A stretch of DNA of 64,000 bases from assembly GCA_000383295.1 (NCBI GenBank), contig KB911067.1, positions 434,001 through 498,000 of the forward strand, given 5' to 3'. This DNA is from Faecalispora sporosphaeroides DSM 1294. Lineage in GTDB: Bacteria > Bacillota > Clostridia > Oscillospirales > Acutalibacteraceae. The position numbers and the translations under genes were made by a program. The notes under the pieces were generated by a model. The model made no database searches, was not told where the DNA came from, and saw only the letters and a program-made list of their open reading frames with translations. Of the stretch, positions 44,562-52,345 are shown piece after piece (within the stretch, counting starts at the first letter, position 1; each line of letters opens with the position of its first letter).

Positions 44562-44592
44562 AACATTTTATAATGTTAAAAACAACAACCAA
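44562..44592 (-). promoter_or_regulatory. Promoter and candidate operator of the catabolic operon
   Basis: Minus strand: -35 TTGGTT (plus 44587-44592), 16-bp spacer, -10 TAAAAT (plus 44565-44570). The palindrome aacattttataatgtt (44562-44577) covers the -10. It is the best candidate site for the FadR-type regulator encoded just upstream; an aacatttt string also lies next to the regulator's own promoter (45502-45510). Confidence 0.5.
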
Positions 44593-44703
44593 CGTCGGAT
44601 GTTTTATGTAATTCAATATAACATTGTTCAAAAGTTTTTCTTTCAAAATATGTGCCGCCGCTGCTTTGTAAGCAACCGGCTAAGCTGTCGGCTGGTTGTT
44701 TCT

Positions 44704-45441
44704 CTATTTTTGATTTTGCAGCGCAATCCCCCAGTACTTGTAGCAATAGCTGAGTACTTCATTCAAATCGGCGGTGCGCCGCTGTACAATAATTTCGGTC
44801 AGCTTGCGGTGAGAATCCACCATGTGAAATCGATCATTGCAGGCGATGGCCTCTTCAATGGATTTTTCGCGGGAATGGAGGCTGGCGAAAGCGATCATAT
44901 CGTTCAGGCGCGCCGTCAGGTGATTATGCGACGCTTCGCAGATTCTTTCGCGATAGCGGATATCCGCGTCCAGAATCTCGGAAGAGGTGGCCTGCACATC
45001 CTGCGCCAAAACGATAAAACGCTCCGAGGCGTCATAAATGGCGCGCATGTCCTCCTCCGTGCCCTTTTGAATGGCAAGGGAAAAAATTCCCCGTTCAATC
45101 ACCATGCGCAGCTCCAGCAGAGCAAGAGAATCATCGTCCTCCAGCAGCAGGCTGCAGGCCCACGGGGTCATCATTTTTTCTGAAAAACGATTCACCACAT
45201 AGGTGCCGTCCGCACGGCGAATTTCCAGCAAACCCAAAGCCACCAGCACCTTAATGGCCTCCCGCACGGAATTGCGGCTTACCTTCAGCGTTTCTACCAG
45301 CTCAAATTCTGTGGGGATCTTAGTGCCCGGCTTCCATTCCTTTCTGCTGATTTTGCCCATCACGTATTCTACTGTAATATCGACCACAGACTTTTTGTCC
45401 TCTGCTGTCAACTCGATATCTGGGGAACCCATATATACCAT
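44704..45441 (-). CDS. FadR/GntR family transcriptional regulator (FCD domain)
   Basis: 245 residues. N-terminal winged helix: KPGTKIPTEFELVETLKVSRNSVREAIKVL with the classic SRNSVREA recognition segment, then LEIRRADGTYVVN. The C-terminal FCD ligand domain spans about residues 95-235, with RYRERICEASHN and FHMVDSHRKL providing the His/Asp metal-site residues. Such proteins sense small carboxylates or sugar acids. The start is the ATG at 45441 with a weak AGGAT site; the ATG at 45432 is an alternative. It is the likely local regulator of the cluster. Confidence 0.9.
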   Translation of the reverse strand: MVYMGSPDIELTAEDKKSVVDITVEYVMGKISRKEWKPGTKIPTEFELVETLKVSRNSVREAIKVLVALGLLEIRRADGTYVVNRFSEKMMTPWACSLLLEDDDSLALLELRMVIERGIFSLAIQKGTEEDMRAIYDASERFIVLAQDVQATSSEILDADIRYRERICEASHNHLTARLNDMIAFASLHSREKSIEEAIACNDRFHMVDSHRKLTEIIVQRRTADLNEVLSYCYKYWGIALQNQK

Positions 45442-45474
45442 AATTTAAACATCCTACATTTATTTGATGCGCTT

Positions 45475-45503
45475 ATTATAGTCGATAAAATTGGTAAAGT
45501 CAA
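45475..45503 (-). promoter_or_regulatory. Promoter of the FadR-type regulator
   Basis: Minus strand: -35 TTGACT (plus 45498-45503), 17-bp spacer, -10 TATAAT (plus 45475-45480). It lies in the 376-bp divergent gap 45442-45817 shared with the adhE control region. Confidence 0.8.
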
Positions 45504-45695
45504 CATTTTTATTTTAAAATACTATTGTTTTTTATTTTGAATGCTGACTTATTTTATCAAAGGGAACCGCCTGTATCCCATCTCCCGGGGATTCTCGTCT
45601 TTGCCGGTCTTTTACACGAAAATGCGCAGTCTGCTTTTGGTAAAAAACTTACAGAATCCTTCGATCAAAATTTTTTAAATTTCATCTGAAAAAGA

Positions 45696-45756
45696 TTGAC
45701 AAACAATTAACAATTCGGATATAATAGAGGTAAGCGATACGTTAAAAAAATAACAA
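45696..45756 (+). promoter_or_regulatory. adhE promoter with two Rex-like operators
   Basis: -35 TTGACA (45696-45701), 18-bp spacer, -10 TATAAT (45720-45725). TTGACAAACAATTAACAA (45696-45713) matches the Rex consensus TTGTTAA-N4-TTAACAA at 12 of 14 defined positions and overlaps the -35. A second near-match, acgttaaaaaaataacaa (45739-45756, 11 of 14), lies just after the -10. Redox (NADH/NAD) control by Rex is inferred; no rex gene is in this window. Confidence 0.65.
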
Positions 45757-45817
45757 TCTCATTGACATCGTCTATCCACCCACACATTCACTTACATTTT
45801 GAATCGGAGGAATTAAA

Positions 45818-48457
45818 ATGGCTACCAAAAAAGCTCCCGAGATCGGCGTACAGGAACCTGTCGTAGTCGTGTATGAGAGCGCGGCGGAGACGCTTGCTCC
45901 TAAAATGGCGGCGCTGCGCAAGGCCCAGAAGCTTTTTTCCACCTATTCGCAGGAACAGGTGGATCGGATTTTCCTGGCCGTAGCCATGGCTGCAAACCAC
46001 CAGCGGATTCCCCTGGCAAAGCTGGCAGTTGCAGAAACCGGCATGGGGGTCGTGGAAGACAAGGTCATTAAGAACCACTATGCTTCCGAATATATTTACA
46101 ATGCGTATAAAAACACCAAAACCTGCGGCGTGCTGGAGCAGGATTCCTCGTTCGGCGTTCAAACCATCGCGGAGCCGGTCGGCGTGATCGCCGCCGTGAT
46201 TCCCACAACCAACCCGACCTCTACCGCCATTTTCAAAACGCTTCTCTGCCTGAAAACCCGGAACGCCATTCTCATCTGCCCGCACCCCCGCGCAAAAGAG
46301 AGCACGATTGCCGCGGCGCGGGTCGTTCTGAACGCGGCCGTGGCCGCGGGCGCGCCCAAGGACATCATCGGCTGGATCGACGCCCCCTCCGTGGAGCTGA
46401 CGAATCAGGCCATGAAAGAAGCGAATCTGATTCTCGCCACCGGCGGCCCCGGCATGGTGCAGGCCGCTTACTCCTCCGGCAAGCCGGCCATCGGCGTGGG
46501 CGCCGGCAACACCCCCGCCATCATCGACGATTCCGCAGACCTGATTCTGGCCGTCAACTCGATCATCCACTCCAAAACCTTCGACAACGGCATGATCTGT
46601 GCTTCGGAGCAGTCCGTGATCGTGCTGGACGGCGTCTACGAGCGGGTCAAAGCAGAGTTTGCGGCGCGCGGCTGCCACCTGCTCAGCCCGGAGGAAACGG
46701 AGAAGGTTCGCCGCACGATTCTGATCAACGGCGCGCTCAACTCCAAAATCGTCGGCCAGTCGGCCCACACCATCGCAAAGCTCTCGGGCTTTGACGTTCC
46801 GGAGAACGCCAAGATCCTGATCGGAGAGGTGGAAAGCGTGGAGCCGCAGGAAGCCTTTGCCCACGAGAAGCTCAGCCCCGTTCTGGCCATGTACCGCGCC
46901 AAGGACTTTGCCGACGCGATTCGGAAGGCGGAGCGTCTGGTAGTGGACGGAGGGTACGGCCACACCTCCTCCCTGTATATCAACACCGTAACCGAACCGG
47001 AGCGCCTGCGGCAGTTCACCGGCGCGATGAAAACCTGCCGCGTGCTCGTCAATACGCCCGCCGCGCAGGGCGGCATCGGCGACCTGTACAACTTTAAGCT
47101 CGCCCCCTCGCTCACGCTCGGCTGCGGCTCCTGGGGCGGAAACTCCGTATCGGAAAACGTGGGCGTCAAGCACCTGCTGAACCTCAAAACCGTTGCGGAG
47201 AGGAGAGAAAACATGCTTTGGTTCCGCGCCCCGGAAAAGGTTTATTTTAAACGCGGCTGCCTGCCGGTGGCTCTGGGCGAGCTGAAAGACGCGCTCAACA
47301 AAAAGAGAGTGTTCCTCGTCACCGACGAGTTCCTGTTCCGCAACGGATATACAAAGAGTATTACCGACCGCCTCGACGAGCTGGGAATTGTGCACACAAC
47401 CTTTTTCGATGTTCAGCCCGACCCCACCCTGCACTGCGCCAAGGAAGGCGCCGCGGCCATGAAAGCCTTCGCGCCGGACTGCATCATCGCGCTCGGCGGA
47501 GGCTCCGCAATGGACGCCGCCAAGATCATGTGGACGATGTATGAGCATCCCGAGGTGGATTTTATGGATCTCGCCATGCGCTTTATGGATATCCGCAAGC
47601 GGGTGTACACGTTCCCAAAAATGGGCGAAAAGGCCCATTTCATCGCCATCCCCACCTCTGCCGGCACCGGCTCGGAGGTGACGCCGTTCGCCGTGATCAC
47701 CGACGAAGCCACCGGCATCAAATACCCGCTGGCCGATTACGAGCTGATGCCGAAAATGGCGATTGTGGACGCGGATTTGATGATGCACATGCCCAAGGGG
47801 CTGACCGCCGCTTCCGGTATCGATGCCATGACCCACGCGCTGGAGGCCTACGCCGCCATGCTCGCGACGGATTACACCGACGGCCTTGCGCTGAAAGCTC
47901 TGAAAAACATCTTTACCTATCTGCCCCGGGCATACGAGCACGGCGCAGCCGACCCCATCGCGCGCGAAAAAATGGCGGATGCCTCCACCATGGCGGGCAT
48001 GGCATTTGCCAACGCGTTCCTCGGCGTATGCCATTCCATGGCGCATAAGCTGGGGGCCTTTCACCACCTGCCGCACGGCGTGGCCAACGCGCTGCTGATC
48101 ACCTATGTCGTGCGCTATAACGCCGATCCCCGCCCGGCCAAAATGGGTACCTTCCCGCAGTACCAGTACCCGCACACGCTGGAGCGCTACTGCGAATGTG
48201 CCGATTTTCTCGGCATTCCCGGCAAGGATGAGGAAGAAAAATTCAACGGCCTGCTCGCCGCGATCGAAGAGCTCAAAGCAAAAATCGGCATTCCAAAGTC
48301 GATTCAGGCCTGGGGCGTCGACGAAGCCGCGTTTCTGGCTACGCTGGATGAAATGACCGAGCACGCCTTCGACGACCAGTGCACCGGCGCGAATCCCCGG
48401 TACCCGCTGATGAGTGAAATCCGGCAGATGTACCTCGACGCCTACTACGGGAGATAA
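45818..48457 (+). CDS. adhE: Bifunctional acetaldehyde-CoA/alcohol dehydrogenase AdhE
   Basis: 879 residues, the full family length. The N-terminal aldehyde dehydrogenase half has PTTNPTSTAIFKTLLCLKTR and the catalytic Cys near residue 261 in NGMICASEQS. After a linker (WFRAPEKVYFKRGC) the iron-dependent alcohol dehydrogenase half has GGGSAMDAAKIMW, IPTSAGTGSEVTPFAVI and metal-binding His residues in CHSMAHKLGAFHHLPHG. It converts acetyl-CoA to ethanol with two NADH and can form spirosomes. GGAGG precedes the ATG; the gene is monocistronic with its own terminator. It is divergent from the sugar catabolic cluster and may dispose of its reducing equivalents. Confidence 0.97.
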   Translation: MATKKAPEIGVQEPVVVVYESAAETLAPKMAALRKAQKLFSTYSQEQVDRIFLAVAMAANHQRIPLAKLAVAETGMGVVEDKVIKNHYASEYIYNAYKNTKTCGVLEQDSSFGVQTIAEPVGVIAAVIPTTNPTSTAIFKTLLCLKTRNAILICPHPRAKESTIAAARVVLNAAVAAGAPKDIIGWIDAPSVELTNQAMKEANLILATGGPGMVQAAYSSGKPAIGVGAGNTPAIIDDSADLILAVNSIIHSKTFDNGMICASEQSVIVLDGVYERVKAEFAARGCHLLSPEETEKVRRTILINGALNSKIVGQSAHTIAKLSGFDVPENAKILIGEVESVEPQEAFAHEKLSPVLAMYRAKDFADAIRKAERLVVDGGYGHTSSLYINTVTEPERLRQFTGAMKTCRVLVNTPAAQGGIGDLYNFKLAPSLTLGCGSWGGNSVSENVGVKHLLNLKTVAERRENMLWFRAPEKVYFKRGCLPVALGELKDALNKKRVFLVTDEFLFRNGYTKSITDRLDELGIVHTTFFDVQPDPTLHCAKEGAAAMKAFAPDCIIALGGGSAMDAAKIMWTMYEHPEVDFMDLAMRFMDIRKRVYTFPKMGEKAHFIAIPTSAGTGSEVTPFAVITDEATGIKYPLADYELMPKMAIVDADLMMHMPKGLTAASGIDAMTHALEAYAAMLATDYTDGLALKALKNIFTYLPRAYEHGAADPIAREKMADASTMAGMAFANAFLGVCHSMAHKLGAFHHLPHGVANALLITYVVRYNADPRPAKMGTFPQYQYPHTLERYCECADFLGIPGKDEEEKFNGLLAAIEELKAKIGIPKSIQAWGVDEAAFLATLDEMTEHAFDDQCTGANPRYPLMSEIRQMYLDAYYGR

Positions 48458-48505
48458 ATGCAACAGGAGTATCCTGAACCGTAAATTCCGCAAACCAATA
48501 TCAAA

Positions 48506-48543
48506 AATAAGAACAGGGCGAAAATCCCTGTTCTTATTTTTTT
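48506..48543 (+). terminator. Terminator of adhE
   Basis: Perfect stem aagaacaggg / ccctgttctt with loop cgaaaat and a long T-run. Confidence 0.9.
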
Positions 48544-48597
48544 TAAGGAAAATCAGGCGGCGGATACCGCAGTTTGCGGCACAGCCGTTTCAAGCAA

Positions 48598-48634
48598 AAA
48601 ATGCAGCGCAGCCGCAGGGGCTGAACTGCATTTT
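48598..48634 (-). terminator. Terminator of the GltD-like gene
   Basis: Outer stem aaaatgcag / ctgcatttt with an inner cagcc/ggctg stem; a T-run follows on the minus strand. It faces the adhE terminator. Confidence 0.75.
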
Positions 48635-48704
48635 GATGTTTCATAGAATCAAAATTCATACGGAAGAACGCACATGCGGCCTTTTATTCCGCCGCGCCGC
48701 GCGA

Positions 48705-50006
48705 TTACAGCTCCAGAAGCTTGATGGCGTCCACATACGAGGCGATTCCCTCGGCCACCTTTTTTGCCTCCTTCATTGCAAGAACTACGGTTGCAGGCTG
48801 GTGAACGACATCTCCCCCCGCAAAAACACCCTTTCTCATGGTCATCCCATAGGGCTTCTCTTTGGTGACCACATAGCCGTTTTCATTTACCTCGATGCCT
48901 GTGGTCGTGGAAACGATCCGGCTGGCGGGCTTTGAGCCGATTGCAAGCATGATGACATCCGCATCCACATCGACGGATTGATCGCCCTGCTTTAAGGTGA
49001 TGCCGCTCACTCTTTCGCCGCCGTTAAACCGGGTGGGCTCGGCATGCCAAATGAATTGCACCCCTTCTTCCACAGCGCTGTTATACTCCGCTTTCAGGGC
49101 CGGCATGTCCTCTTCTCCCTTGCGGTATACAATCGCGACCGACCCCGCTCCGGCTCTTAAAGCGGTGCGGGCGGCGTCCATCGCAACATTGCCCGCGCCG
49201 ATGATGACCACTTTGTCCCCCTGCCTGACCGGTATTTCATCCCTGCCCACATCTCCGCTGTTGTACAGGGCAACCATTCGGAGAAAATAAATGGCCTGAA
49301 GGATGCCGATTTTATCTCTGCCGGGCAGATCAATATTTCTTGCCAAAGCGGTGCCTGTGCCGATAAAGATCGCATCGTAATTCCGTGCAAACATGTCGTC
49401 TACAGTGAGGTCGGGGCCTATCATAACATTCGTTAAAAAGGTTACTCCCAGGGCCTCTATTTTCTTTATTTCTTTTCTCACAACCTCTTTCGGGAGTCGG
49501 AATTCGGGGATTCCGTACACGAGCACGCCGCCGGGCTCGTTTTCTTTTTCATAAATCACAACGTTAAAGCCCTGCCTGGCAAGGTCGCCCGCTACGGTGA
49601 GTCCGGCCGGGCCGGAACCGATCACAGCGATTTTTCCCCTTGTTTTATGAACCAGATTTTCTTTGATCAGCCCCATTTCGGCATCAAAATCGGCGATAAA
49701 TTCCTCCAGCTTCCCCACCTGTATCGGTGTGCCCTTCGCATTGAGCACACAGTGGCCCACACACTGCTTTTCATGCGGGCAAATGCGGCCGCATACGGCG
49801 GGCAAATTCGTTTTTCTCGCAAGGATTTCTCTCGCTTCCCCCAAATTGCCCTTTGATAACTGATAGATGAAATCGGGGATATCGTTACTGATTGGGCACC
49901 CCTTCTGACACGAGGGAACTTTGCACCTCAAACAGCGTTTTGCCTCATCTATCGCTTCACGCATCGTGTAGCTTTCATAATCCACAGACTTGTCCAAGAA
50001 TGACAT
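48705..50006 (-). CDS. GltD-like NAD(P)-dependent flavoprotein oxidoreductase (glutamate synthase small-subunit family)
   Basis: 433 residues. The N-terminal Fe-S domain has Cys25, 28, 33 and 37 (CLRCKVPSCQKGC) and a second set in VCGRICPHEKQCVGHC. FAD binding is VIGSGPAGLTVAGDLA, the NAD(P)H loop VIIGAGNVAMDAART, and the final FAD motif GVFAGGDVVHQPAT. No gltB large subunit or partner flavoprotein adjoins it. Such orphan proteins may be homotetrameric glutamate synthase-like, or NfnB/SudA-like ferredoxin-NADP reductases; the sequence alone does not decide. It is monocistronic with its own terminator. Confidence 0.85.
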   Translation of the reverse strand: MSFLDKSVDYESYTMREAIDEAKRCLRCKVPSCQKGCPISNDIPDFIYQLSKGNLGEAREILARKTNLPAVCGRICPHEKQCVGHCVLNAKGTPIQVGKLEEFIADFDAEMGLIKENLVHKTRGKIAVIGSGPAGLTVAGDLARQGFNVVIYEKENEPGGVLVYGIPEFRLPKEVVRKEIKKIEALGVTFLTNVMIGPDLTVDDMFARNYDAIFIGTGTALARNIDLPGRDKIGILQAIYFLRMVALYNSGDVGRDEIPVRQGDKVVIIGAGNVAMDAARTALRAGAGSVAIVYRKGEEDMPALKAEYNSAVEEGVQFIWHAEPTRFNGGERVSGITLKQGDQSVDVDADVIMLAIGSKPASRIVSTTTGIEVNENGYVVTKEKPYGMTMRKGVFAGGDVVHQPATVVLAMKEAKKVAEGIASYVDAIKLLEL

Positions 50007-50117
50007 AGAAACCTCCAGACGAAAAGTGATAAATTCATCTTATCATAAAACTTCTCAAATAGAAGCATCATTATTTTTTTAACGAAATAAATGCACTGAA
50101 AACACACCACATGCTCA

Positions 50118-50423
50118 TCATCGGCCGCTGCTAACAACTTCATCCAAGTTGTCTACATATTGTTTTGCTTCAACCAATTCCATTTGAGTTTGTTCTCGAA
50201 CCTTTTTAATGGCTTCTACCCTTTTACCGTCTTGTTTCAACTGAATTACCTGCTCTTTCAATTCATCAGAAACCCAGTAGGAAGACAAATTTTCATGACC
50301 CGTCAGCTTTGCCAATTGATTGATTCGCTTTTCCTGATTTTGAATCACTTTCTTTAAAGCTGAAATTTCGTTATATACCAGCAGCCCCACAACACACACC
50401 AATGCGATGGCCGAATACTCCAT
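50118..50423 (-). CDS. Membrane-anchored protein with ribosomal L7/L12 C-terminal-like domain
   Basis: 101 residues. The N-terminal helix is YSAIALVCVVGLLVY, followed by a short coiled coil (ALKKVIQNQEKRINQLAKL) and a C-terminal segment IQLKQDGKRVEAIKKVREQT plus ELVEAKQYVDNL, which resembles the factor-binding domain of L7/L12 (IEAIKxVRExTGLGLxEAKxxV). The real role is unknown; similar small proteins exist in Firmicutes. It has GGAG before its ATG. The gene stands alone. Confidence 0.65.
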   Translation of the reverse strand: MEYSAIALVCVVGLLVYNEISALKKVIQNQEKRINQLAKLTGHENLSSYWVSDELKEQVIQLKQDGKRVEAIKKVREQTQMELVEAKQYVDNLDEVVSSGR

Positions 50424-50535
50424 TTCTCATTCTCCTTTAAAATAAAATTTAAAATTAAACCATATCTCGATCTCGCGTTCAACAGATTCAGTATAACATA
50501 AAATCAAGCTGAGCAGACACAATTTCGTATCTCCT

Positions 50536-50736
50536 TCAGCCTGACCATTTCCTGTTGTGAATGCACGCGATGAAAGCTTTCATCGCGTGCGCAAACCCAT
50601 TCGATTCTTTTCTGGGATACGCGGTTTTAACATCGCTGGCCCCACTCAGATAATCCATACTGACATCGTAATATTTCGCAAGCACCAACATGCTGTCGAA
50701 GGGAATCCTTGTTTTCCCATTAAAGCCCCGGCAGAT
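50536..50736 (-). pseudogene. Remnant of an XRE-family regulator (C-terminal half)
   Basis: This minus-strand frame between stops reads FNGKTRIPFDSMLVLAKYYD then VSMDYLSGASDVKTAYPRK. The pattern (WENGKxxIPxxxxLxxLAxYYxVSxDYLxG) is the end of an HTH_3/XRE domain. The helix-turn-helix itself and any start codon are missing because a stop lies at 50737-50739. It is therefore a truncated, decayed regulator gene within the 349-bp gap 50424-50772. Confidence 0.65.
50563..50590. repeat. Perfect 28-bp palindrome
   Basis: gcacgcgatgaaag directly followed by its exact complement ctttcatcgcgtgc, with no loop. It lies in the tail of the XRE remnant. No T-run follows. Confidence 0.75.
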
Positions 50737-50772
50737 TCACGCCCTGCTCATACCATTCCGCTTCGCAGCTCT

Positions 50773-51198
50773 TTACAACAGCGCAAAATGGGGGCTCTCA
50801 AAAACATGCTTCATCCGGCATAGGCAAAAAGGGTGCCCGGCGGGGTCAAACAGAACGGTCCAACTGTCAGAAAATTGCTGCCGTGCGACTGTCGCCCCGC
50901 ATTGGGTCGCATATTCAACCGCTTTTTCCAAATCGTTCACCGCAAAATCGATATGCGCCATTTGCTGCTGAGCTTCCGGCTCCTCCGGCCACACGGGCGG
51001 CTGATACTCCGGGTTGCGCTGAAACGTTATACCGGGGTATGCTCCCTGCTTCGTCCCCGGAGCACCCACAACTGCGTATTGTTCATCATAAAACGGTATC
51101 TCCCATTTGAGCAGCACCGCATAAAATTCCGCCAATTCATGCGGGTCTTTGCAGTCCAGCGTAAATGCGCTCATTTTGATTTCCAGCTTATCCTCCAT
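50773..51198 (-). CDS. VOC superfamily (glyoxalase/bleomycin-resistance-like) protein
   Basis: 141 residues from the ATG at 51198 (MEDKLEIKMSAFTLDCKDPH), with GGGGT upstream. It has the paired beta-alpha-beta-beta-beta units of the VOC fold: MSAFTLDCKDPHELAEFYAV at the N-terminus and HIDFAVNDLEKAVEYATQCG then FDPAGHPFCLC in the second half. The His and acidic metal ligands are partly kept (H in AHIDFAV). Substrate unknown. The gap 51199-51515 beyond it carries the promoter and operators of the divergent XRE gene. Confidence 0.82.
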   Translation of the reverse strand: MEDKLEIKMSAFTLDCKDPHELAEFYAVLLKWEIPFYDEQYAVVGAPGTKQGAYPGITFQRNPEYQPPVWPEEPEAQQQMAHIDFAVNDLEKAVEYATQCGATVARQQFSDSWTVLFDPAGHPFCLCRMKHVFESPHFALL

Positions 51199-51432
51199 AA
51201 CGTTACCCCTTCTGTTTTGACAAATAGTGCAAATCTTATTGATCATTTTACCCTATAAAATGAAAGAAGTCTATTTTTTTCAGATTCGACTCCTTTTTAG
51301 CCCGCCCAAAGGGATCTCTTGCTCTTTATGCCTGATAGCCCGCAGAACAAACGCACCCATGGCGGCAACCGCAACGATCCTGCCGCATCAGTGGCATATG
51401 CTCTTTTTCTGAAAAAATCCTGCTATTTCCAC

Positions 51433-51489
51433 TTGAAAGTTCTTTGCTGTTGTAGTAATATGAAGCTAGCTTCCTGTGAAGCAAGCTTC
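51433..51489 (+). promoter_or_regulatory. Promoter and tandem operators of the XRE/membrane-protein module
   Basis: -35 TTGAAA (51433-51438), 17-bp spacer, -10 TAATAT (51456-51461). Immediately downstream lie two copies of a 12-bp palindrome: gaagctagcttc (51462-51473) and gaagcaagcttc (51478-51489), 4 bp apart. They also form a longer inverted repeat (atatgaagc..gcttcatat). The layout suggests repression at the transcription start, probably by the XRE protein itself. Confidence 0.7.
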
Positions 51490-51515
51490 ATATTTGAGGA
51501 GGTAAGAGGTAAGTT

Positions 51516-51746
51516 GTGAAAACAAGAGTAAAAGAATTTAGGAATCAGGCTAATTTGACACAACAACAGTTAGCTGATTTAGTTTACGTTTCTTCTCGGA
51601 CAATTATTTCTATTGAAAAAGAACAGTACAGCCCTTCCCTTATGCTGGCATATCGAATGGCCGAGGTGTTTGGAACAACAGTTGAAGATTTATGCTGTCT
51701 GAAAGAAAACAGAGAATTGGAGGATCAACAACGTGAAGATTTATAA
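51516..51746 (+). CDS. Short XRE-family transcriptional regulator
   Basis: 76 residues from a GTG at 51516 with GGTAA close by and GGAGG further upstream. The HTH_3 domain fills the protein: LTQQQLADLVYVSSRTIISI with EKEQYSPSLMLAYRMAEVFG and TTVEDLC. This compact type (YgzD/HipB-like) commonly sits before a small membrane protein. It overlaps the next gene by 14 bp. Base composition is AT-richer than in the neighbouring housekeeping genes, which points to transfer. Confidence 0.88.
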   Translation: MKTRVKEFRNQANLTQQQLADLVYVSSRTIISIEKEQYSPSLMLAYRMAEVFGTTVEDLCCLKENRELEDQQREDL

Positions 51747-52164
51747 TAAAAAGGGACTGATCCTTGGAATTATATTGGCAGCTCTTGGGGTCTTTATTTT
51801 AATCTCCAAGATTGTTTTACCGGAAAAGTTTTTACCGGAACAAATCAAAGAGATTGCCATTGCTGTTTTGGCTATTCTGATGGGGATTAGCGGTTTTATT
51901 CGCGCGTTTTCAAAACAGTTGACAAAAGAAGATCAGATTGAGGATAGCGATGAGCGAAACAGACTTTTAACCCTTAAAACCAAGTCGTTGACACTCAAAA
52001 TTCTTTATGGCTGTCTTGCAGTATCCGCAATAGGAAGCGGGGCAGCATACAAACTGACTGCCAACACCACATGGATTCCTGTTCTTACAGTGTCTGCAAT
52101 TTTGATCGGTTTTTTATTGCTGGTTGAATTGTTTGTAAGTATTTATTATGAGAGACGGACGTGA
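51733..52164 (+). CDS. Small membrane protein partnered with the XRE regulator
   Basis: 143 residues from a GTG at 51733 (MKIYNKKGLILGIILAALGV). Four membrane helices are likely: two at the N-terminus (LILGIILAALGVFILI; IAIAVLAILMGISGFI) and two at the C-terminus, separated by a charged loop with DEDQIEDSDERNRL-like content (QIEDSDERNRLLTLKTKSL). The ER(D/N)xxxxxKxxS loop is typical of DUF2178/DUF6442-like proteins that accompany such regulators. Function unknown. Confidence 0.75.
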   Translation: MKIYNKKGLILGIILAALGVFILISKIVLPEKFLPEQIKEIAIAVLAILMGISGFIRAFSKQLTKEDQIEDSDERNRLLTLKTKSLTLKILYGCLAVSAIGSGAAYKLTANTTWIPVLTVSAILIGFLLLVELFVSIYYERRT

Positions 52165-52345
52165 GAAAAGGGCAAAGCAATGATGTCCCTTTCATTTTTG
52201 TTCCAGAATATGGGATTTCATGTGCATGACTGCTATATAACTGATGTGACATGAAGTAAGCACTCTTTCACTTTTGAGCTGAAGCATAGCATGCATATTT
52301 TCTTTAGCGCATTTGATATTTTATGAGGAAGAAGGGTTACCGAAG

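Noticed and set aside
45788-48493. 901-codon open frame on the minus strand opposite adhE
   Set aside because: It is an antisense shadow caused by GC-rich third positions; AdhE on the plus strand has full-length family motifs, and the antisense product is His/Arg/Gly-rich with no recognisable domain.
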